Shown: positions 1-9,174 of the stretch, one piece after another | Layout: every line of letters begins with the position of its first letter | Numbering within the stretch: the stretch's first letter is position 1 | Virus record (IMG/VR): IMGVR_UViG_3300050122_000130 | Span: 31,489 to 95,488 of that record | Strand: one strand, 5' to 3' | DNA length: 64,000 bases | From: a virus | The notes under the pieces: model-generated | The model's database searches: none | Seen by the model: the letters and a program-made list of their open reading frames with translations, nothing else | Told to the model about the DNA's origin: nothing | Made by a program: the position numbers and the translations under genes

Positions 1-99
1 GCCGCCGTCATCAGCGACGGTCATATGCAGGTGAAGCATGATCGGACGGCCGAGCGTGTTGTGCACGTTGACTGTCTGGCGCTTTTTCTGTTCCGACAT
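1..99 (-). CDS. Small phage protein, C-terminus cut by window edge
   Basis: An ATG at 99 opens a frame that runs off the left edge after 33 codons (MSEQKKRQTVNV...). The encoded segment is hydrophilic and then threonine/histidine-rich. It starts 2 nt past the stop of the GIY-YIG gene and belongs to the leftward head operon after the DUF4054 connector, so a head-tail joining role is possible but only by position. I do not recognise the family. Confidence 0.5.
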   Translation of the reverse strand, partial: MSEQKKRQTVNVHNTLGRPIMLHLHMTVADDGG

Positions 100-100
100 C

Positions 101-685
101 TCAGTAACTCCTGCCGCGAAGAGCGGCGTTGGCTCTACGCGTCGCGGTGCGCTGAGCGATTTCCTCGGCGGTCTTTTTCGTACCAAGCTTCATCGCCGCC
201 AGTTTCTCAATGAGATGACGCGACGTCGGTTCCTTTTCTCGCGCAATGCGCCGAAGGTGTTCGATGTGGGACGCCTCTGGCTTCCATCCCTTCTTTTTTG
301 AAGAGATTAACGCGCGCGACTCGATTGTGTGGCTGCGCCCCTTAAACGTGCCTTCTCTTTTTACCGCTCTCTTGATGCCGAGCACTGAGTCCACGCACTC
401 AAGGCAAAGATTGTAGAGCTCATCGCGATCATAGCTATCAACGATACGCTGTTCGTACAGCGTTAGATTTTCGACGGAGCAGATCAGCAAAACTTCAAAC
501 CTGAACGCGGGCTCGCCATATTTATTGAAGGCGCGCTGCAGGTTCTGGTTTTTGTGCGTTCCTCTCCTCAAACACCCAAGGTGAGAAGACTTTCGATTTC
601 CGATTTTGGCCGCCTGCCCGATATAGAACTTTGCAGGATCTTCGCCGCGATCAATGACGATTCGATAGATGCCGGTTTTCTTCAT
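101..685 (-). CDS. GIY-YIG homing endonuclease with NUMOD3-type repeats
   Basis: 194 aa. The N-terminus has the GIY...YIG signature (TGIYRIV near residue 4, FYIGQAA near 20), followed by a conserved LYEQ segment near 95 with the glutamate expected for the GIY-YIG nuclease core. The C-terminal half has short basic repeats (FKGRSHTIESRALISSKK) typical of NUMOD3 DNA-binding modules. It is free-standing between structural genes and its stop lies 2 nt before the next ATG. Such genes are selfish elements that nick phage DNA to spread; a structural role is not expected. No strong ribosome-binding site is visible. Confidence 0.85.
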   Translation of the reverse strand: MKKTGIYRIVIDRGEDPAKFYIGQAAKIGNRKSSHLGCLRRGTHKNQNLQRAFNKYGEPAFRFEVLLICSVENLTLYEQRIVDSYDRDELYNLCLECVDSVLGIKRAVKREGTFKGRSHTIESRALISSKKKGWKPEASHIEHLRRIAREKEPTSRHLIEKLAAMKLGTKKTAEEIAQRTATRRANAALRGRSY

Positions 686-702
686 TTCGGCATTCTATAT
701 TT

Positions 703-1197
703 TCAAAACGCTCCTGCACATCCCCGCCCGCGACGGCCAAAACCGGGAGCAATACCATTCCCGAAACGTGTCGGCCCCGGCAGGTACGCAGGAAATGACC
801 GGAACGCACTTGTTGCAGACCAGAAGGCTGCTCCATACGGAGTTTGCGTAAAAAACGCACTATTCATCGTGCCTTCGTATTCCGTGGCGACGGTGACGGA
901 TCCTTCCGTCGCGCTAGAGATCCTGCCGACCAGGCCGGAGGGATCGTTGCCATCGGGCCCGCTGAAGAGCTGCGCAAGATGCGCGGTCAGCATATATAGC
1001 AGCTGCGTCTGCAACGTGGTGGTCCGGACAGGGCCTGAGCCATCGTTGCGCAGCCATACCTCGCCCGCGAGGGCGAAGTAGGCTTCGAGAGTAGCTTGCG
1101 GTGGCGCCGAGGCGAATGCCGGATAAGCAGCGATGAAATCGGCATACGTAAATGTGCCGATCGCGCCGCCCTGACAGCCGCCTCCAAACCACCCCAT
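703..1197 (-). CDS. DUF4054 head-tail connector-type protein
   Basis: 164 aa. The segment TYADFIAAYPAFASAPPQ followed by a helical region with a tryptophan (EVWL) and a later LTAHLAQL helix matches the DUF4054 family, which lies after the major capsid gene in many siphophages and myophages and is regarded as a head completion or connector protein. A glycine-rich start (MGWFGGGCQGG) and glycine/phenylalanine-rich end flank the core. It lies two genes after the capsid gene, the usual place. The ATG at 1197 follows the previous stop at 1200 closely. Confidence 0.8.
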   Translation of the reverse strand: MGWFGGGCQGGAIGTFTYADFIAAYPAFASAPPQATLEAYFALAGEVWLRNDGSGPVRTTTLQTQLLYMLTAHLAQLFSGPDGNDPSGLVGRISSATEGSVTVATEYEGTMNSAFFTQTPYGAAFWSATSAFRSFPAYLPGPTRFGNGIAPGFGRRGRGCAGAF

Positions 1198-1199
1198 GA

Positions 1200-1814
1200 T
1201 TAAACCGCCCTACGTTGTTTCGCGCGATCGGTATCAGGCTCGACGTCGCTAAGATTGTCGTTCGGAGCCTTTTCACCGCGCTCATCGCCAGCCGGATCCA
1301 TCGGCTCGAGGCCGCATTTGAGATCCTTGTTCTCGAGAGCGTAAGCTTCGACGCTGGCCTTTTCGCCATGCTCGAAGATCAGGCCGTTCTTCAACATCTC
1401 GAAACCGGGGTTTAACGACTTCCATTCTTCCCACCAGTCGCGATCGACCTCAGTCAGACCGAAATCTCCGATGATCGTGTAATTCGGAATCTTGCCGAAT
1501 GCAGTCGCGTATCCCTTGAGACGGACTTCGCCACGAGTCGGATCCGGCATGTAAGTCTTCGTGGGCTTCACGCCACCACCGAAAGTCGGCCTGTCGACGG
1601 TGACCATGCTGCCAAGTGTCAGCTTGAGGCCACGCGGCAGTTTGAGGCCGATCCAGACCGTGCTGGTGTTCTTCTTGGTCTCGGCGCCGATCGCGGGACC
1701 GGTGATTGCGATTCCGGCCTCCGCGCCTTCGGCTTCAGCGGTAGCGAGCAACGCTCGCGCCGCATCGATATTCTTCTGCGCTCTCGCAGCCTTCTGGGCT
1801 TTGGACAGTGCCAT
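1200..1814 (-). CDS. Phage structural protein of unknown family, downstream of capsid gene
   Basis: 204 aa. It starts with a basic/alanine-rich helix (KAQKAARAQKNIDAARALL), then a beta-rich middle (VWIGLKLPRGLKLTL, residues about 53-67) and an acidic tail. The middle contains a conserved-looking segment ending TEVDRDWWEEWKSLN. In related head operons a protein of this size sits between the major capsid and DUF4054 genes, so a minor head or tail-joining role is inferred. No enzymatic motif was seen. Confidence 0.65.
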   Translation of the reverse strand: MALSKAQKAARAQKNIDAARALLATAEAEGAEAGIAITGPAIGAETKKNTSTVWIGLKLPRGLKLTLGSMVTVDRPTFGGGVKPTKTYMPDPTRGEVRLKGYATAFGKIPNYTIIGDFGLTEVDRDWWEEWKSLNPGFEMLKNGLIFEHGEKASVEAYALENKDLKCGLEPMDPAGDERGEKAPNDNLSDVEPDTDRAKQRRAV

Positions 1815-1953
1815 GTTATTAGGTCTCTCTGTTCAGGATTGATGGGGAAAGGTGAAAGGGAAACAAGACGTGCGCGTCACGCGTGGGACCGCAGAGGAGG
1901 AAGCCTCCGCGCCACCGTCGAAGCCGGGCGTCCCCGGCCGCGCAACTTATCGG

Positions 1954-3057
1954 TTAGATGCCGATCATGCTCGCAATGGCGAACGGCTGACGCAAAACAG
2001 CGCCCATCGAGCCGCCACTCAGCTTCTGCTTCCACGATGACAGATCGGGGATCAGACGATGAGCACGCATTTTCTCGTTGAACGCGCAGAAGCCGGTCTG
2101 CTGACCGCGAACGCTGGTGCAGATCAGCTGCATGAAGTTGCCACCGACAACGCCCTGCGGATTGCTCGAGGACTGAGCCTGGTACTGGATCGCGTCGATG
2201 ATCTTCAGGTTCGGAATCTGCTTCAACAGATCCGAAACGTTGACATCGAACGAGTTCGTCGCGGTGAGCGCGAACTTGGACGCCGGAGAAAGCGCCAGCA
2301 CGAATGGCGATTCCTGGTTGATGTTGCCGCCGGACTGCAGGATGAGTTGGATGACCAGCGCCTGGATGTCCAGATAGATCTCGTTCGGCGTCGCGGTGAT
2401 GATGCCGTTGGTGATCCACTGGTTGTTGCCGTATGCCTTCGGTCCGGGCGTCAGCGCGGCCGTGAGGTTCGGATCGTTCAGCAGCCCGTAATTCTGCAGG
2501 CCCTTCACGCCGAAGAAGTATGTCTGGTTCTGGTAACGGTTCAGAGCCCAGGCGGCCGCGGCGTTCAGTTCGCTGACCCAGTTGATCTTCGCGAGACCAA
2601 CGACATCGAGCTCGCGATCGCCGTATTGCAGGATCGTCTGATAGAGGTACGGCTGGCGCGAGGGGAAGTTCAGGTTGGTGCTGACCGAGCCGTTGTTGAC
2701 GTAATCGTCGTAGCTCGAGACTTCACCGGTGTGCTCGGCAGTCGGGAACATGACCGAGTTGAGCGTCCAATCGCCCTTCTTTACTTCGCCGAGAATATCG
2801 GCGGCGCGCAGCGGGGAGAACAGGATCTCGTAGACTGTCGGGTCGATCATGGTCGACAGCCACACCGGAATGCCGGTGTTCAACGTGGTCGTGGTCGTCG
2901 GCTGCGCGTCCATCGCGAGGCCTTGATCCATGGCGAGCTCGAAGTTGTGCTTCCAGCCGTCAGGGATGTACATGCGCGCGTTTTCAAAGATCGCGCCGCT
3001 CGACTCGTAGGTTTTGCGCTCCTGAGCGAACGCGGCGACAGCTTCGTGGCGATTCAT
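1954..3057 (-). CDS. Major capsid protein (DUF2184-like)
   Basis: 367 aa. The protein has no signal peptide and is rich in beta/alpha segments expected of an HK97-fold shell protein. The run TGIPVWLSTMIDPTVYEIL, the middle FFGVKGLQNYGLLNDP segment and the C-terminal LRQPFAIASMIGI resemble the DUF2184 major capsid group (recognition by sequence feel, not a search). The ATG at 3057 has AAAGG upstream. It follows the decoration gene in the standard order protease, scaffold, decoration, capsid. A Rho-independent terminator-like hairpin lies just upstream, which is odd for such a highly expressed gene. Confidence 0.85.
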   Translation of the reverse strand: MNRHEAVAAFAQERKTYESSGAIFENARMYIPDGWKHNFELAMDQGLAMDAQPTTTTTLNTGIPVWLSTMIDPTVYEILFSPLRAADILGEVKKGDWTLNSVMFPTAEHTGEVSSYDDYVNNGSVSTNLNFPSRQPYLYQTILQYGDRELDVVGLAKINWVSELNAAAAWALNRYQNQTYFFGVKGLQNYGLLNDPNLTAALTPGPKAYGNNQWITNGIITATPNEIYLDIQALVIQLILQSGGNINQESPFVLALSPASKFALTATNSFDVNVSDLLKQIPNLKIIDAIQYQAQSSSNPQGVVGGNFMQLICTSVRGQQTGFCAFNEKMRAHRLIPDLSSWKQKLSGGSMGAVLRQPFAIASMIGI

Positions 3058-3070
3058 CGTAAGTGCCTTT

Positions 3071-3105
3071 CCAAAATAAAAAAGGCGCTCACGAGGAGAC
3101 GCCTT
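3071..3105 (-). terminator. Terminator-like hairpin just before the capsid gene
   Basis: On the minus strand a stem AAGGCG-t-CTC / GAG-CGCCTT with loop CTCGT is followed by TTTTATTTT. It lies between the decoration-protein stop and the capsid start, so it would stop or attenuate transcripts coming from upstream, or protect a processed mRNA end. Confidence 0.7.
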
Positions 3106-3132
3106 GGCTGAGGGAGATTGTGAAAGCGAAGT

Positions 3133-4119
3133 TTAGGAGATGTTGGTGACCTTGATCAGTTCACCGACAGCACCAGCAGATGCAGCACGCCACTTCGTTT
3201 CGATCGAGGCCTGCGCCGAAATCGCGGTCGAAGAAGCCGTTTGCGACGGGCTCACCACATAAGTGCCGGCACCTCCCGCCGATCCGGTGAGCTGCTGTGT
3301 GACCACGGTACCGGTCGTCACGCCGCTGCCAGTCAGGATCTGACCGGGCCCGAAACCGGAGACCACCGTGCCACCGACCGTGAGAACACCGTAAGTGCCA
3401 GTGATCGTGGTCGATGCAGCGTTCTGCTCCGGGATATTGACGTTGTAACGGCCGAGACCGTTCAGCGCTTCACCCGCGAGCAGCGGGGTGATCTGGCTGA
3501 CGATCTGCGTTCCGGTGGCAACGCCGGTACCGCTCAGAATCGAGCCGGGGTAGAAGTTGCCGGTCAATACGCCGCCGGCGGTGAACACGTCGCCGATGAG
3601 CGTGCTAGCCGTCGCATTGGCGGTCGCCGGCGCAATCGAAGATGCCGATCCAGAACCGCCGCTCGGCGTCGAGCCGGCAGCAGCAAACGAGGCCGAGCCA
3701 TCCGCATAGTTGGCGAATGCCTTCATGCCGACAGTGGCGGCGGCGGCACCGTTGTTGACCACCCACATGTCGACTTCGTTGTAACAAGCGATCTGGAAAC
3801 CGCTCTGCAGATATTGCACCGCGGTGCCCAGATAGGCAGTGATCATGCCGACCTGGCGTCGGGAGACGATACCCGCGGGCAAGCCAGAACCGAACGTGTT
3901 CAGCGTGGCCGGAGCATTGTCGTTGTCGATCGTGGCGTACGACGTCCAGCCGAAGCGGCCGATGACGCAGCCAGTGACGACAACACCGCTGATAACGCCA
4001 GCACCGGAGATGAGTCCGCCTTCGCCGGCGAGGACGGTAGCGCGCGGATTCGCCGAAGCAAAATCACCGGCATTGCCGGGCGCCTGGATCGAGTTAACCT
4101 GGTTGGGAAAGTCGGGCAT
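3133..4119 (-). CDS. Decoration / structural cement protein (Gp24-like)
   Basis: 328 aa. The N-terminus (MPDFPNQVNSIQAPG, then GDFASANPRATVLAGEGGL and VIGRFGW) matches the Gp24-like structural cement proteins that stabilise capsids. After about residue 130 the protein becomes low-complexity glycine/serine/threonine with repeated units such as SGTGVATGTQIVSQ and TGSGVTTGTVVTQ, which look like trimeric spike or fibre repeats. The ATG at 4119 was chosen because AGGAG lies about 9 nt upstream; an in-frame start 15 codons earlier has none. It lies directly before the capsid gene. Confidence 0.8.
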   Translation of the reverse strand: MPDFPNQVNSIQAPGNAGDFASANPRATVLAGEGGLISGAGVISGVVVTGCVIGRFGWTSYATIDNDNAPATLNTFGSGLPAGIVSRRQVGMITAYLGTAVQYLQSGFQIACYNEVDMWVVNNGAAAATVGMKAFANYADGSASFAAAGSTPSGGSGSASSIAPATANATASTLIGDVFTAGGVLTGNFYPGSILSGTGVATGTQIVSQITPLLAGEALNGLGRYNVNIPEQNAASTTITGTYGVLTVGGTVVSGFGPGQILTGSGVTTGTVVTQQLTGSAGGAGTYVVSPSQTASSTAISAQASIETKWRAASAGAVGELIKVTNIS

Positions 4120-4314
4120 CGAATTTTTCTCCTGTTCGATGAAAGTTGCGGGGAAGGGGATCAAAAAAATCCCCCTCCCCGGAATGGGAAGAGGGCCGAA
4201 AAGGTCACAGCCTGCGGTGCGTTCTTTCCGCCTACAGAGAATCGGAGGGCCAATTCTCTTTGCTAACGACGATCAGCTAAGGCTGTTACGAGCGGAGGAA
4301 GCCGCCCGGTTCGT

Positions 4315-5388
4315 TTACTGGTGGCCGATACGCTCGAGGTTCTTGGCCAGACCCGGATTGCGCTTCGCGATCTCGCCGGAGGCGGAAGTCTGCTCCGCGG
4401 AATCCATCGCGTAGGTCTGCTTTTTGCCGCCGTCCTTCGGAGGCAGAGCATCGAAGGCAAACTTGAGCATTTCGACGTTTGCCTCTTTCGGCGGCTTCTT
4501 GCCGGAAGCGATCTCGATCGCCTTGCTGAAGACCTGCGCAGCACTGTCGAAGGCCATGCCGCTGAGATTTCCGACGCGACCACGGACGTGATCCTTGGCA
4601 ACGGCGACTGCATCCATGCGGTCGCGCTCCTTCTTGATGCCGGCGTTGATGCCGGCCTGGATCTTCTCGTCCATCGCCTTGTCCTTCTCCTCGTCGTCTT
4701 CATCGTTGGCGGTTTCTTTGGGCGTCTCCGGATCGTGCTCTTCGTCTTCCTCGTTGACGTCCTTGTCCTTGGCGCCAGCGGTGAGCTTGCCGTCCTTGCT
4801 CTTCTTGGCATCTTTAGCCTTTTTGTCAGCCGCCTTCTTGGCTTCCATGCGCTTTTTCATGCGCTCGGCCTTCTCCTCGTCGGTCTCGGCCTCTTCGTCG
4901 TCGGCCATGTCCTCATCGTCCATGTCCTCGTCTTTGGCCTTGTCTTCCTTTTTGTCCTTCATATCGTCGGGGAAATCGTCGCACGCGACCTCGATCATAT
5001 CGAGCACGGCATCGAGCCCCTTCGGATCCAGCGCGCCGTCTTGCGCATACTGCGGATCGAGGTGACCCTCGACCGAAGCGTTGATCCATGCGCCAAGAAC
5101 CGGACGCTTGGCCTTGAAATTCTTCGCATTGATATTGCGAAGACCCTTGTTCAGGTCGATCTTCGCATCCATCGCAAGCTGCGGACGCAGGAATGTGGTC
5201 AGCATGCCATACGCGACAGTGCCGAGCGCCGACAGTTTAGCTTTCTTGATCATGGTCTTCTCCTTGATGTCAGGGTTAACGGAGTCGTATGCGCGCTCAG
5301 TCAGAAGTGACTCGTCGAGACCGAGCGCCACGATGGCCTCACGAGGAGTCTTGAATTTCTTGCGAAGTGCGTCACGCAATTTGCTCAT
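4315..5388 (-). CDS. Acidic scaffold-like protein of the head operon
   Basis: 357 aa. The ATG at 5388 overlaps the protease stop as ATGA. Residues about 1-130 have some structure ([33 protein letters not shown]). Residues about 140-235 are an extreme charged stretch of Asp, Glu and Lys expected to be disordered or coiled. The C-terminus is helical ([14 protein letters not shown]). In head operons with DUF2213 proteases, the adjacent charged protein is generally the scaffold or a protease-scaffold extension, so scaffolding is inferred. No catalytic motif seen. Confidence 0.6.
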   Translation of the reverse strand: MSKLRDALRKKFKTPREAIVALGLDESLLTERAYDSVNPDIKEKTMIKKAKLSALGTVAYGMLTTFLRPQLAMDAKIDLNKGLRNINAKNFKAKRPVLGAWINASVEGHLDPQYAQDGALDPKGLDAVLDMIEVACDDFPDDMKDKKEDKAKDEDMDDEDMADDEEAETDEEKAERMKKRMEAKKAADKKAKDAKKSKDGKLTAGAKDKDVNEEDEEHDPETPKETANDEDDEEKDKAMDEKIQAGINAGIKKERDRMDAVAVAKDHVRGRVGNLSGMAFDSAAQVFSKAIEIASGKKPPKEANVEMLKFAFDALPPKDGGKKQTYAMDSAEQTSASGEIAKRNPGLAKNLERIGHQ

Positions 5389-7925
5389 AGGTGCAGCCCC
5401 AGGATTGCCGACTCGATCAGAGCCCACGGATCGATCGCGCCGTCGCCGACCACAACATCGCTACCCGCGCGGCCCTCAGAAACGAGCGCAACGTGATTTC
5501 CGATGATGTCGCGCATAACACCGTCGTAGGGCTTGCCCTCGTAAATGCCTGGCGTCATGTCAGCGCGGTAGCGATAGGCGCTGGACAATTCCTTTTTGCG
5601 TTTACTCTCGACCGCGTTGATGCCGCGCTCAGCCCAGATGACGAGGCTGTTTTTCAGGTGCGGATGTTCGAACGAAGCGTCGGTACCGGTCGAACCGACC
5701 ACGAGCTCAGGACGATGGTTGGCGGCGTTGACGCCGACATGCTGATCGAGCAACGGCAGATTGTTGAAGGTCGACTCCGCCTTCTTCAGCTCCGCAGGAT
5801 CTCGCAACAATTGATAGATACGGCCGGGATCGAGCCCCAGCTCCTTGTACTTCGGAATTTCCTTTCCGAGATACGGGTTCACAATCGCCTTCGAGATGTT
5901 CGAAATCTCGACGTGCATGCGGCCGTCGGCGTCGATCCTGCGCACCGTCACCGGCGCGCGATCGAACGCCAAGCCGTGGCGCTCGATCCCAGGAATGGTT
6001 GCCCGGTCGAACGCCAGCTCCTCGCCGTCGAGCTCGACGTCATGAATCTTGTCGGCGCCGTCGCCGTCCCAGCCGAACGGCACGATCTTGTCGTCTTCGT
6101 CGCGCGCCTCGATCGTGCGTGACGCGCCGATCGATCCCAGCCGCTTCATGTGGCTCAGCAGGCCCTTGAAATTGAAGTCGCCGCTGTAGCGGACGGTCAG
6201 CGTGTGCTCGGCATTGTACGGTTTCCGATCCCGCGCGAGGCCCGCGAACATGCCGTCCATCGCCTTCACACCGACTCGAGTCGCGAGATTCTTCTTCCTC
6301 GCAATGAGCCGATCGGCCAATTCCTTGTCATCGCCGACGGCTTCGCGGATCTTCGCGTCCGGGATCTTTGAGACGCGCTCGACCGACGCCGAGAGCTCAG
6401 CTTCGGTCATCGGTGCGAACAGCTTCGCGGCGTCCGGGTTCATGCCCTTGTCGCGCAGTGTGTCGAATTCCGTAACCTTGTCGCCGAACGCCGCCCCCTT
6501 GGCCCCCCCCTGAGCACGGAAGCGCAGCGAACCGCCTACATCCAGCGTGGTCGTCTTACCTTCGAGGATCCCTTGATTGTCTCCACCCGTACCAGCCGCG
6601 TCCCAATTAGAAAGCCAGGCATGGATAGCGAAGTCTTTAGCCGCTTCTTTGCGCTCAGCCGGCGTGAACTCGCTGATGTTTTTCTTTTCGAGCTTCCGCC
6701 ATTCCGTCGCAACATGCTGACCGCCTTCCACATCGCGGTAGGGCAGCGTCGCGGCGCCGGCGAGCTGGTACAGGCGCGCGGCGGCGCGCTCATTGTCCGC
6801 GTGGGCCTTAGTCGGGGCTTTCTTGATGTAAAATTTGGAACCGCTTTTATCTTCGTAGGTTCCGCCCTCGTTCGATCCCAGCTTGCCGCCCTTTTTCGAC
6901 AACTCGCCCATCTTCAAGGGTGAACTTGCGCCCTTCTCCGATGACTTTGCCTTTGAGGAGTTCCCGGAATGGGCTGATGCACTCGCAGAGGAACCGCTCC
7001 CGCTCCCGAATTTCCCGTCGTCTTTGCGCGGATGATCGCCCTCGTTCCATTCGTCGCTCGCTAAGGTTCCAAGGCTGCGCATGAACAGCGCCATATCGAA
7101 GGCCTTCGTGATGCCCAGGCCCTTGCTCACGGTCTTGAAGATGGGAGCAACCCCCGACCCGCCGCATTTATCGCACCCAGCGCCCGCGCAGGCCCCGCAA
7201 ACGCTATCCTGCGCAAGACGACGCTTCGCCAGCCGCTTCAGGCGGGCGTCAATCTTCCCGCCGACCGGGGTTCCGGTGTTGACGATCGTCGCCAGCGCCG
7301 GCTGATTATCGTCAGCGTGTTCCGGTTCCGCTTCTTCCTCGCGCGTCCACTTCGCGAAGTTCTCGCGCAGCTCCGCCCAATCCTCCGGCGCCATGTCCTG
7401 CGCCATGCCGAGATTTTCGCCAAGCACCCGGGTGACGTTCGGATGCATCGGCTCCGGCAGTTTGTCGAGCGGAAACCAGCCGAATTCCGAATGCTCCTCG
7501 TTCAGCTTCGGTTTGAACTTGTCCTCGACCGATTCAGTGAACGTGTGGAACATCATCCCGTTCGGAGTCTGCACCAGGTCGAGCAGCTTCTTCCGGCCGG
7601 TAGCGGCCGGCGCCGTCGATCCGAGCTCCTCGCGAGCTTCGCGATCGGCGCATTGCTCCGGAGATTCCCCTGCATCAGCTTTGCCGCCCGGTAGCGCCCA
7701 GTGCCCGACGTAGTTGTCCTTGCCTTCCTCGCCCGCGCGCTTGATCAGTAGCACATCGCCATCTGGTGCCACGAACACGATGCCGGCCGCGATCGGCAGC
7801 GCTGCGTCTTCTCCGGCTTCCTTGTATGCGATAGCAGCAGCCTGCTTTACAGGTCTTCCCAGCTTAGTGAGTTCAGCTATATTAGCCGATATCACTTTCT
7901 GGGATGATCCCTGCTTCAGTGGCAT
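5385..7925 (-). CDS. Multidomain prohead protease: Nudix + zinc ribbon + kinase-like + DUF2213
   Basis: 846 aa from the ATG at 7925 ([13 protein letters not shown], a start often seen in phage proteins). Residues about 43-170 are a Nudix hydrolase; a complete Nudix box lies at about 81-103 (G-x5-E-x7-REAREELG). Residues about 243-254 form a CxxC...CxxC ribbon. A linker HPRKDDGKF occurs near 298-306. Residues about 340-530 resemble an atypical kinase ([18 protein letters not shown] near 440, LDVGGSL near 461). The last 250 residues match the DUF2213 phage protease-type region ([31 protein letters not shown]). Protease activity follows from the family and gene order; the other activities are inferred. 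A 12-codon upstream start is also open. Confidence 0.75.
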   Translation of the reverse strand: MPLKQGSSQKVISANIAELTKLGRPVKQAAAIAYKEAGEDAALPIAAGIVFVAPDGDVLLIKRAGEEGKDNYVGHWALPGGKADAGESPEQCADREAREELGSTAPAATGRKKLLDLVQTPNGMMFHTFTESVEDKFKPKLNEEHSEFGWFPLDKLPEPMHPNVTRVLGENLGMAQDMAPEDWAELRENFAKWTREEEAEPEHADDNQPALATIVNTGTPVGGKIDARLKRLAKRRLAQDSVCGACAGAGCDKCGGSGVAPIFKTVSKGLGITKAFDMALFMRSLGTLASDEWNEGDHPRKDDGKFGSGSGSSASASAHSGNSSKAKSSEKGASSPLKMGELSKKGGKLGSNEGGTYEDKSGSKFYIKKAPTKAHADNERAAARLYQLAGAATLPYRDVEGGQHVATEWRKLEKKNISEFTPAERKEAAKDFAIHAWLSNWDAAGTGGDNQGILEGKTTTLDVGGSLRFRAQGGAKGAAFGDKVTEFDTLRDKGMNPDAAKLFAPMTEAELSASVERVSKIPDAKIREAVGDDKELADRLIARKKNLATRVGVKAMDGMFAGLARDRKPYNAEHTLTVRYSGDFNFKGLLSHMKRLGSIGASRTIEARDEDDKIVPFGWDGDGADKIHDVELDGEELAFDRATIPGIERHGLAFDRAPVTVRRIDADGRMHVEISNISKAIVNPYLGKEIPKYKELGLDPGRIYQLLRDPAELKKAESTFNNLPLLDQHVGVNAANHRPELVVGSTGTDASFEHPHLKNSLVIWAERGINAVESKRKKELSSAYRYRADMTPGIYEGKPYDGVMRDIIGNHVALVSEGRAGSDVVVGDGAIDPWALIESAILGLHL

Positions 7926-8643
7926 TTTTGTTTTTCCATCTATTTGGCGGTCGCGTGCCAAGGCGCTTATGCGCTGCGCTCATCTTGGCTTTAGTTTCAT
8001 CGGAATGCTTGCGGCCAATGCTTAGCTGTCTCAGCATTTCCATATGTTCGGGAGACGAACGAAGACCGCTAGTGTTTCTTGTCGCACTCATTTTTTGGCG
8101 AGTTTCCAACGAAACCTTGCGACCTGTTTGAGTCTGCGATCTTTTCAGATTGCTCTCTGGAGTAATAATTTGATTAGCTCTTGCAACTCGGATTTTATCG
8201 CGAGTTTTTTCAGAAAGAGGTATCCCGGCTCGACTACTCAATACCAAACGGCCTGCATCCGTCATGATGTGCGGTTTCGACATTTTTTTGAGCGTTTCCG
8301 CTGAATGTCGTCTGCCTGCGCGTTTAGCTGCGACCTCTGGTGAAGACATCGGGCTGGTCTCTCCGCCCAATCCGACATTGTAGCCTTGTGATCGGTCAGT
8401 CGTCCGAAAGAACCTAATGAACTCTATTTCTAGGCTCAGTATTTCGTGCTTCTCACCAAGCGCCAGAACTTGAGGAACCAAGTTGTTAGTCCCGTAGCGC
8501 ATGATAGCCTGATGAACGGGTAGATTAGATCCTCGTCTCGCATCACTGCAATGCCTCATCCAACGATGTCTTATCGTTTTTGAGGTAATGCCAAAATATC
8601 GCTTTCCATTCGGAAATTCGATCACATAGAGTAGGTAAGCCAT
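7882..8643 (-). CDS. GIY-YIG homing endonuclease with NUMOD3-type repeats
   Basis: 253 aa. The N-terminus ([19 protein letters not shown]) is a GIY-YIG core in which the motifs read LYV and YFG. The arginine-bearing HRWMRH helix and EIEFIRFF follow. Four or five basic repeats ([40 protein letters not shown]) are classic NUMOD3 modules. Its last 44 nt overlap the start of the protease gene in another frame, and a stable hairpin lies just upstream, as seen for some T-even homing genes. Selfish nuclease; not a structural protein. Confidence 0.88.
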   Translation of the reverse strand: MAYLLYVIEFPNGKRYFGITSKTIRHRWMRHCSDARRGSNLPVHQAIMRYGTNNLVPQVLALGEKHEILSLEIEFIRFFRTTDRSQGYNVGLGGETSPMSSPEVAAKRAGRRHSAETLKKMSKPHIMTDAGRLVLSSRAGIPLSEKTRDKIRVARANQIITPESNLKRSQTQTGRKVSLETRQKMSATRNTSGLRSSPEHMEMLRQLSIGRKHSDETKAKMSAAHKRLGTRPPNRWKNKNATEAGIIPESDIG

Positions 8644-8671
8644 CTGGGCGCTCCAACGCTCATTTCGGTTA

Positions 8672-8706
8672 GAGGCCGTTCAGTGTGTCGAGCACTGTAC
8701 GGCCTC
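8672..8706. other. Strong hairpin upstream of a homing endonuclease
   Basis: GAGGCCGT and ACGGCCTC pair around an inner CAGTG/CACTG stem. It is not followed by a T run on the minus strand, so an RNA structure that limits translation or a processing site fits better than a terminator. Confidence 0.5.
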
Positions 8707-8770
8707 GTCTTCTTATACTAGCTCCTACTGACTATCGCAACGCTCTCTGCACTGCCAAAACTTGAAGTGC

Positions 8771-8935
8771 CTATGCCTTGAAGCAGTCCTCACAGCGGTC
8801 CGAACTGATGACCCTGGGACTGACGCTGACATACTTCTCGACGGATGGCTTCTGGCCGCAGTCCGTGCAGACAGGTTCAGCCGGTTTCTTTTTCACTTCG
8901 GTTTCTTTCGCCCGCGCGTATCGAGCGCGGTTCGA
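8771..8935 (-). other. Out-of-frame zinc-ribbon tail
   Basis: Immediately after a TAA at 8936-8938 this frame reads SNRARYARAKETEV..., then CTDCG and CEDCFKA before a TAG at 8771. The two CxxC pairs look like a zinc ribbon. It has no ATG; a GTG at 8896 is possible. It is best explained as the true C-terminus of the gene at 8893-9174 reached by a frame change, or as a separate GTG-started mini-gene. Confidence 0.4.
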
Positions 8936-9174
8936 TTATTGTTGCGGCCCTTGTTCACTGCCGGCGGACGCAGACCGAGCCGGCGCTGATAGGCGCGGAC
9001 GTGCGTGGCGCTGAAACCGCAGACACCGATCTCGGCCGCGAGTATTTCCGGATCCAGACCCTGCGGCGCGTCCCTCAAAATCTTTTCGATCTCTGGGGAG
9101 TCGTACGGGTCGCGAAACTTCATTGTCGAACTGGTGCTGATCCACCAATCATCTGAATTCCCGAAGTTCTCCAT
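8893..9174 (-). CDS. Small helical phage protein, possibly with a frame-shifted end
   Basis: 93 aa. Its ATG overlaps the stop of the acetyltransferase gene (ATGA). The sequence has an acidic helix (DSPEIEKILRDAP), a segment PEILAAEIGVCGFSATHVRAYQ that could be a helix-turn-helix, and then a basic end (RNNNRTALDTRG). The end looks less natural than the alternative frame (SNRARYARAKETEV and two CxxC pairs) that opens exactly there. The function is unknown; a zinc- or DNA-binding role is plausible if the frames join. Confidence 0.65.
   Translation of the reverse strand: MENFGNSDDWWISTSSTMKFRDPYDSPEIEKILRDAPQGLDPEILAAEIGVCGFSATHVRAYQRRLGLRPPAVNKGRNNNRTALDTRGRKKPK

Noticed and set aside
2059-3111. 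350-codon plus-strand frame opposite the capsid gene
   Set aside because: Valine/arginine/aspartate-rich mirror of the capsid gene; no motif and no operon partner on that strand.
4321-5310. 329-codon plus-strand frame with hydrophobic stretches opposite the scaffold-like gene
   Set aside because: The hydrophobic character comes from reverse reading of Asp/Glu/Lys codons; it is not a membrane protein gene.
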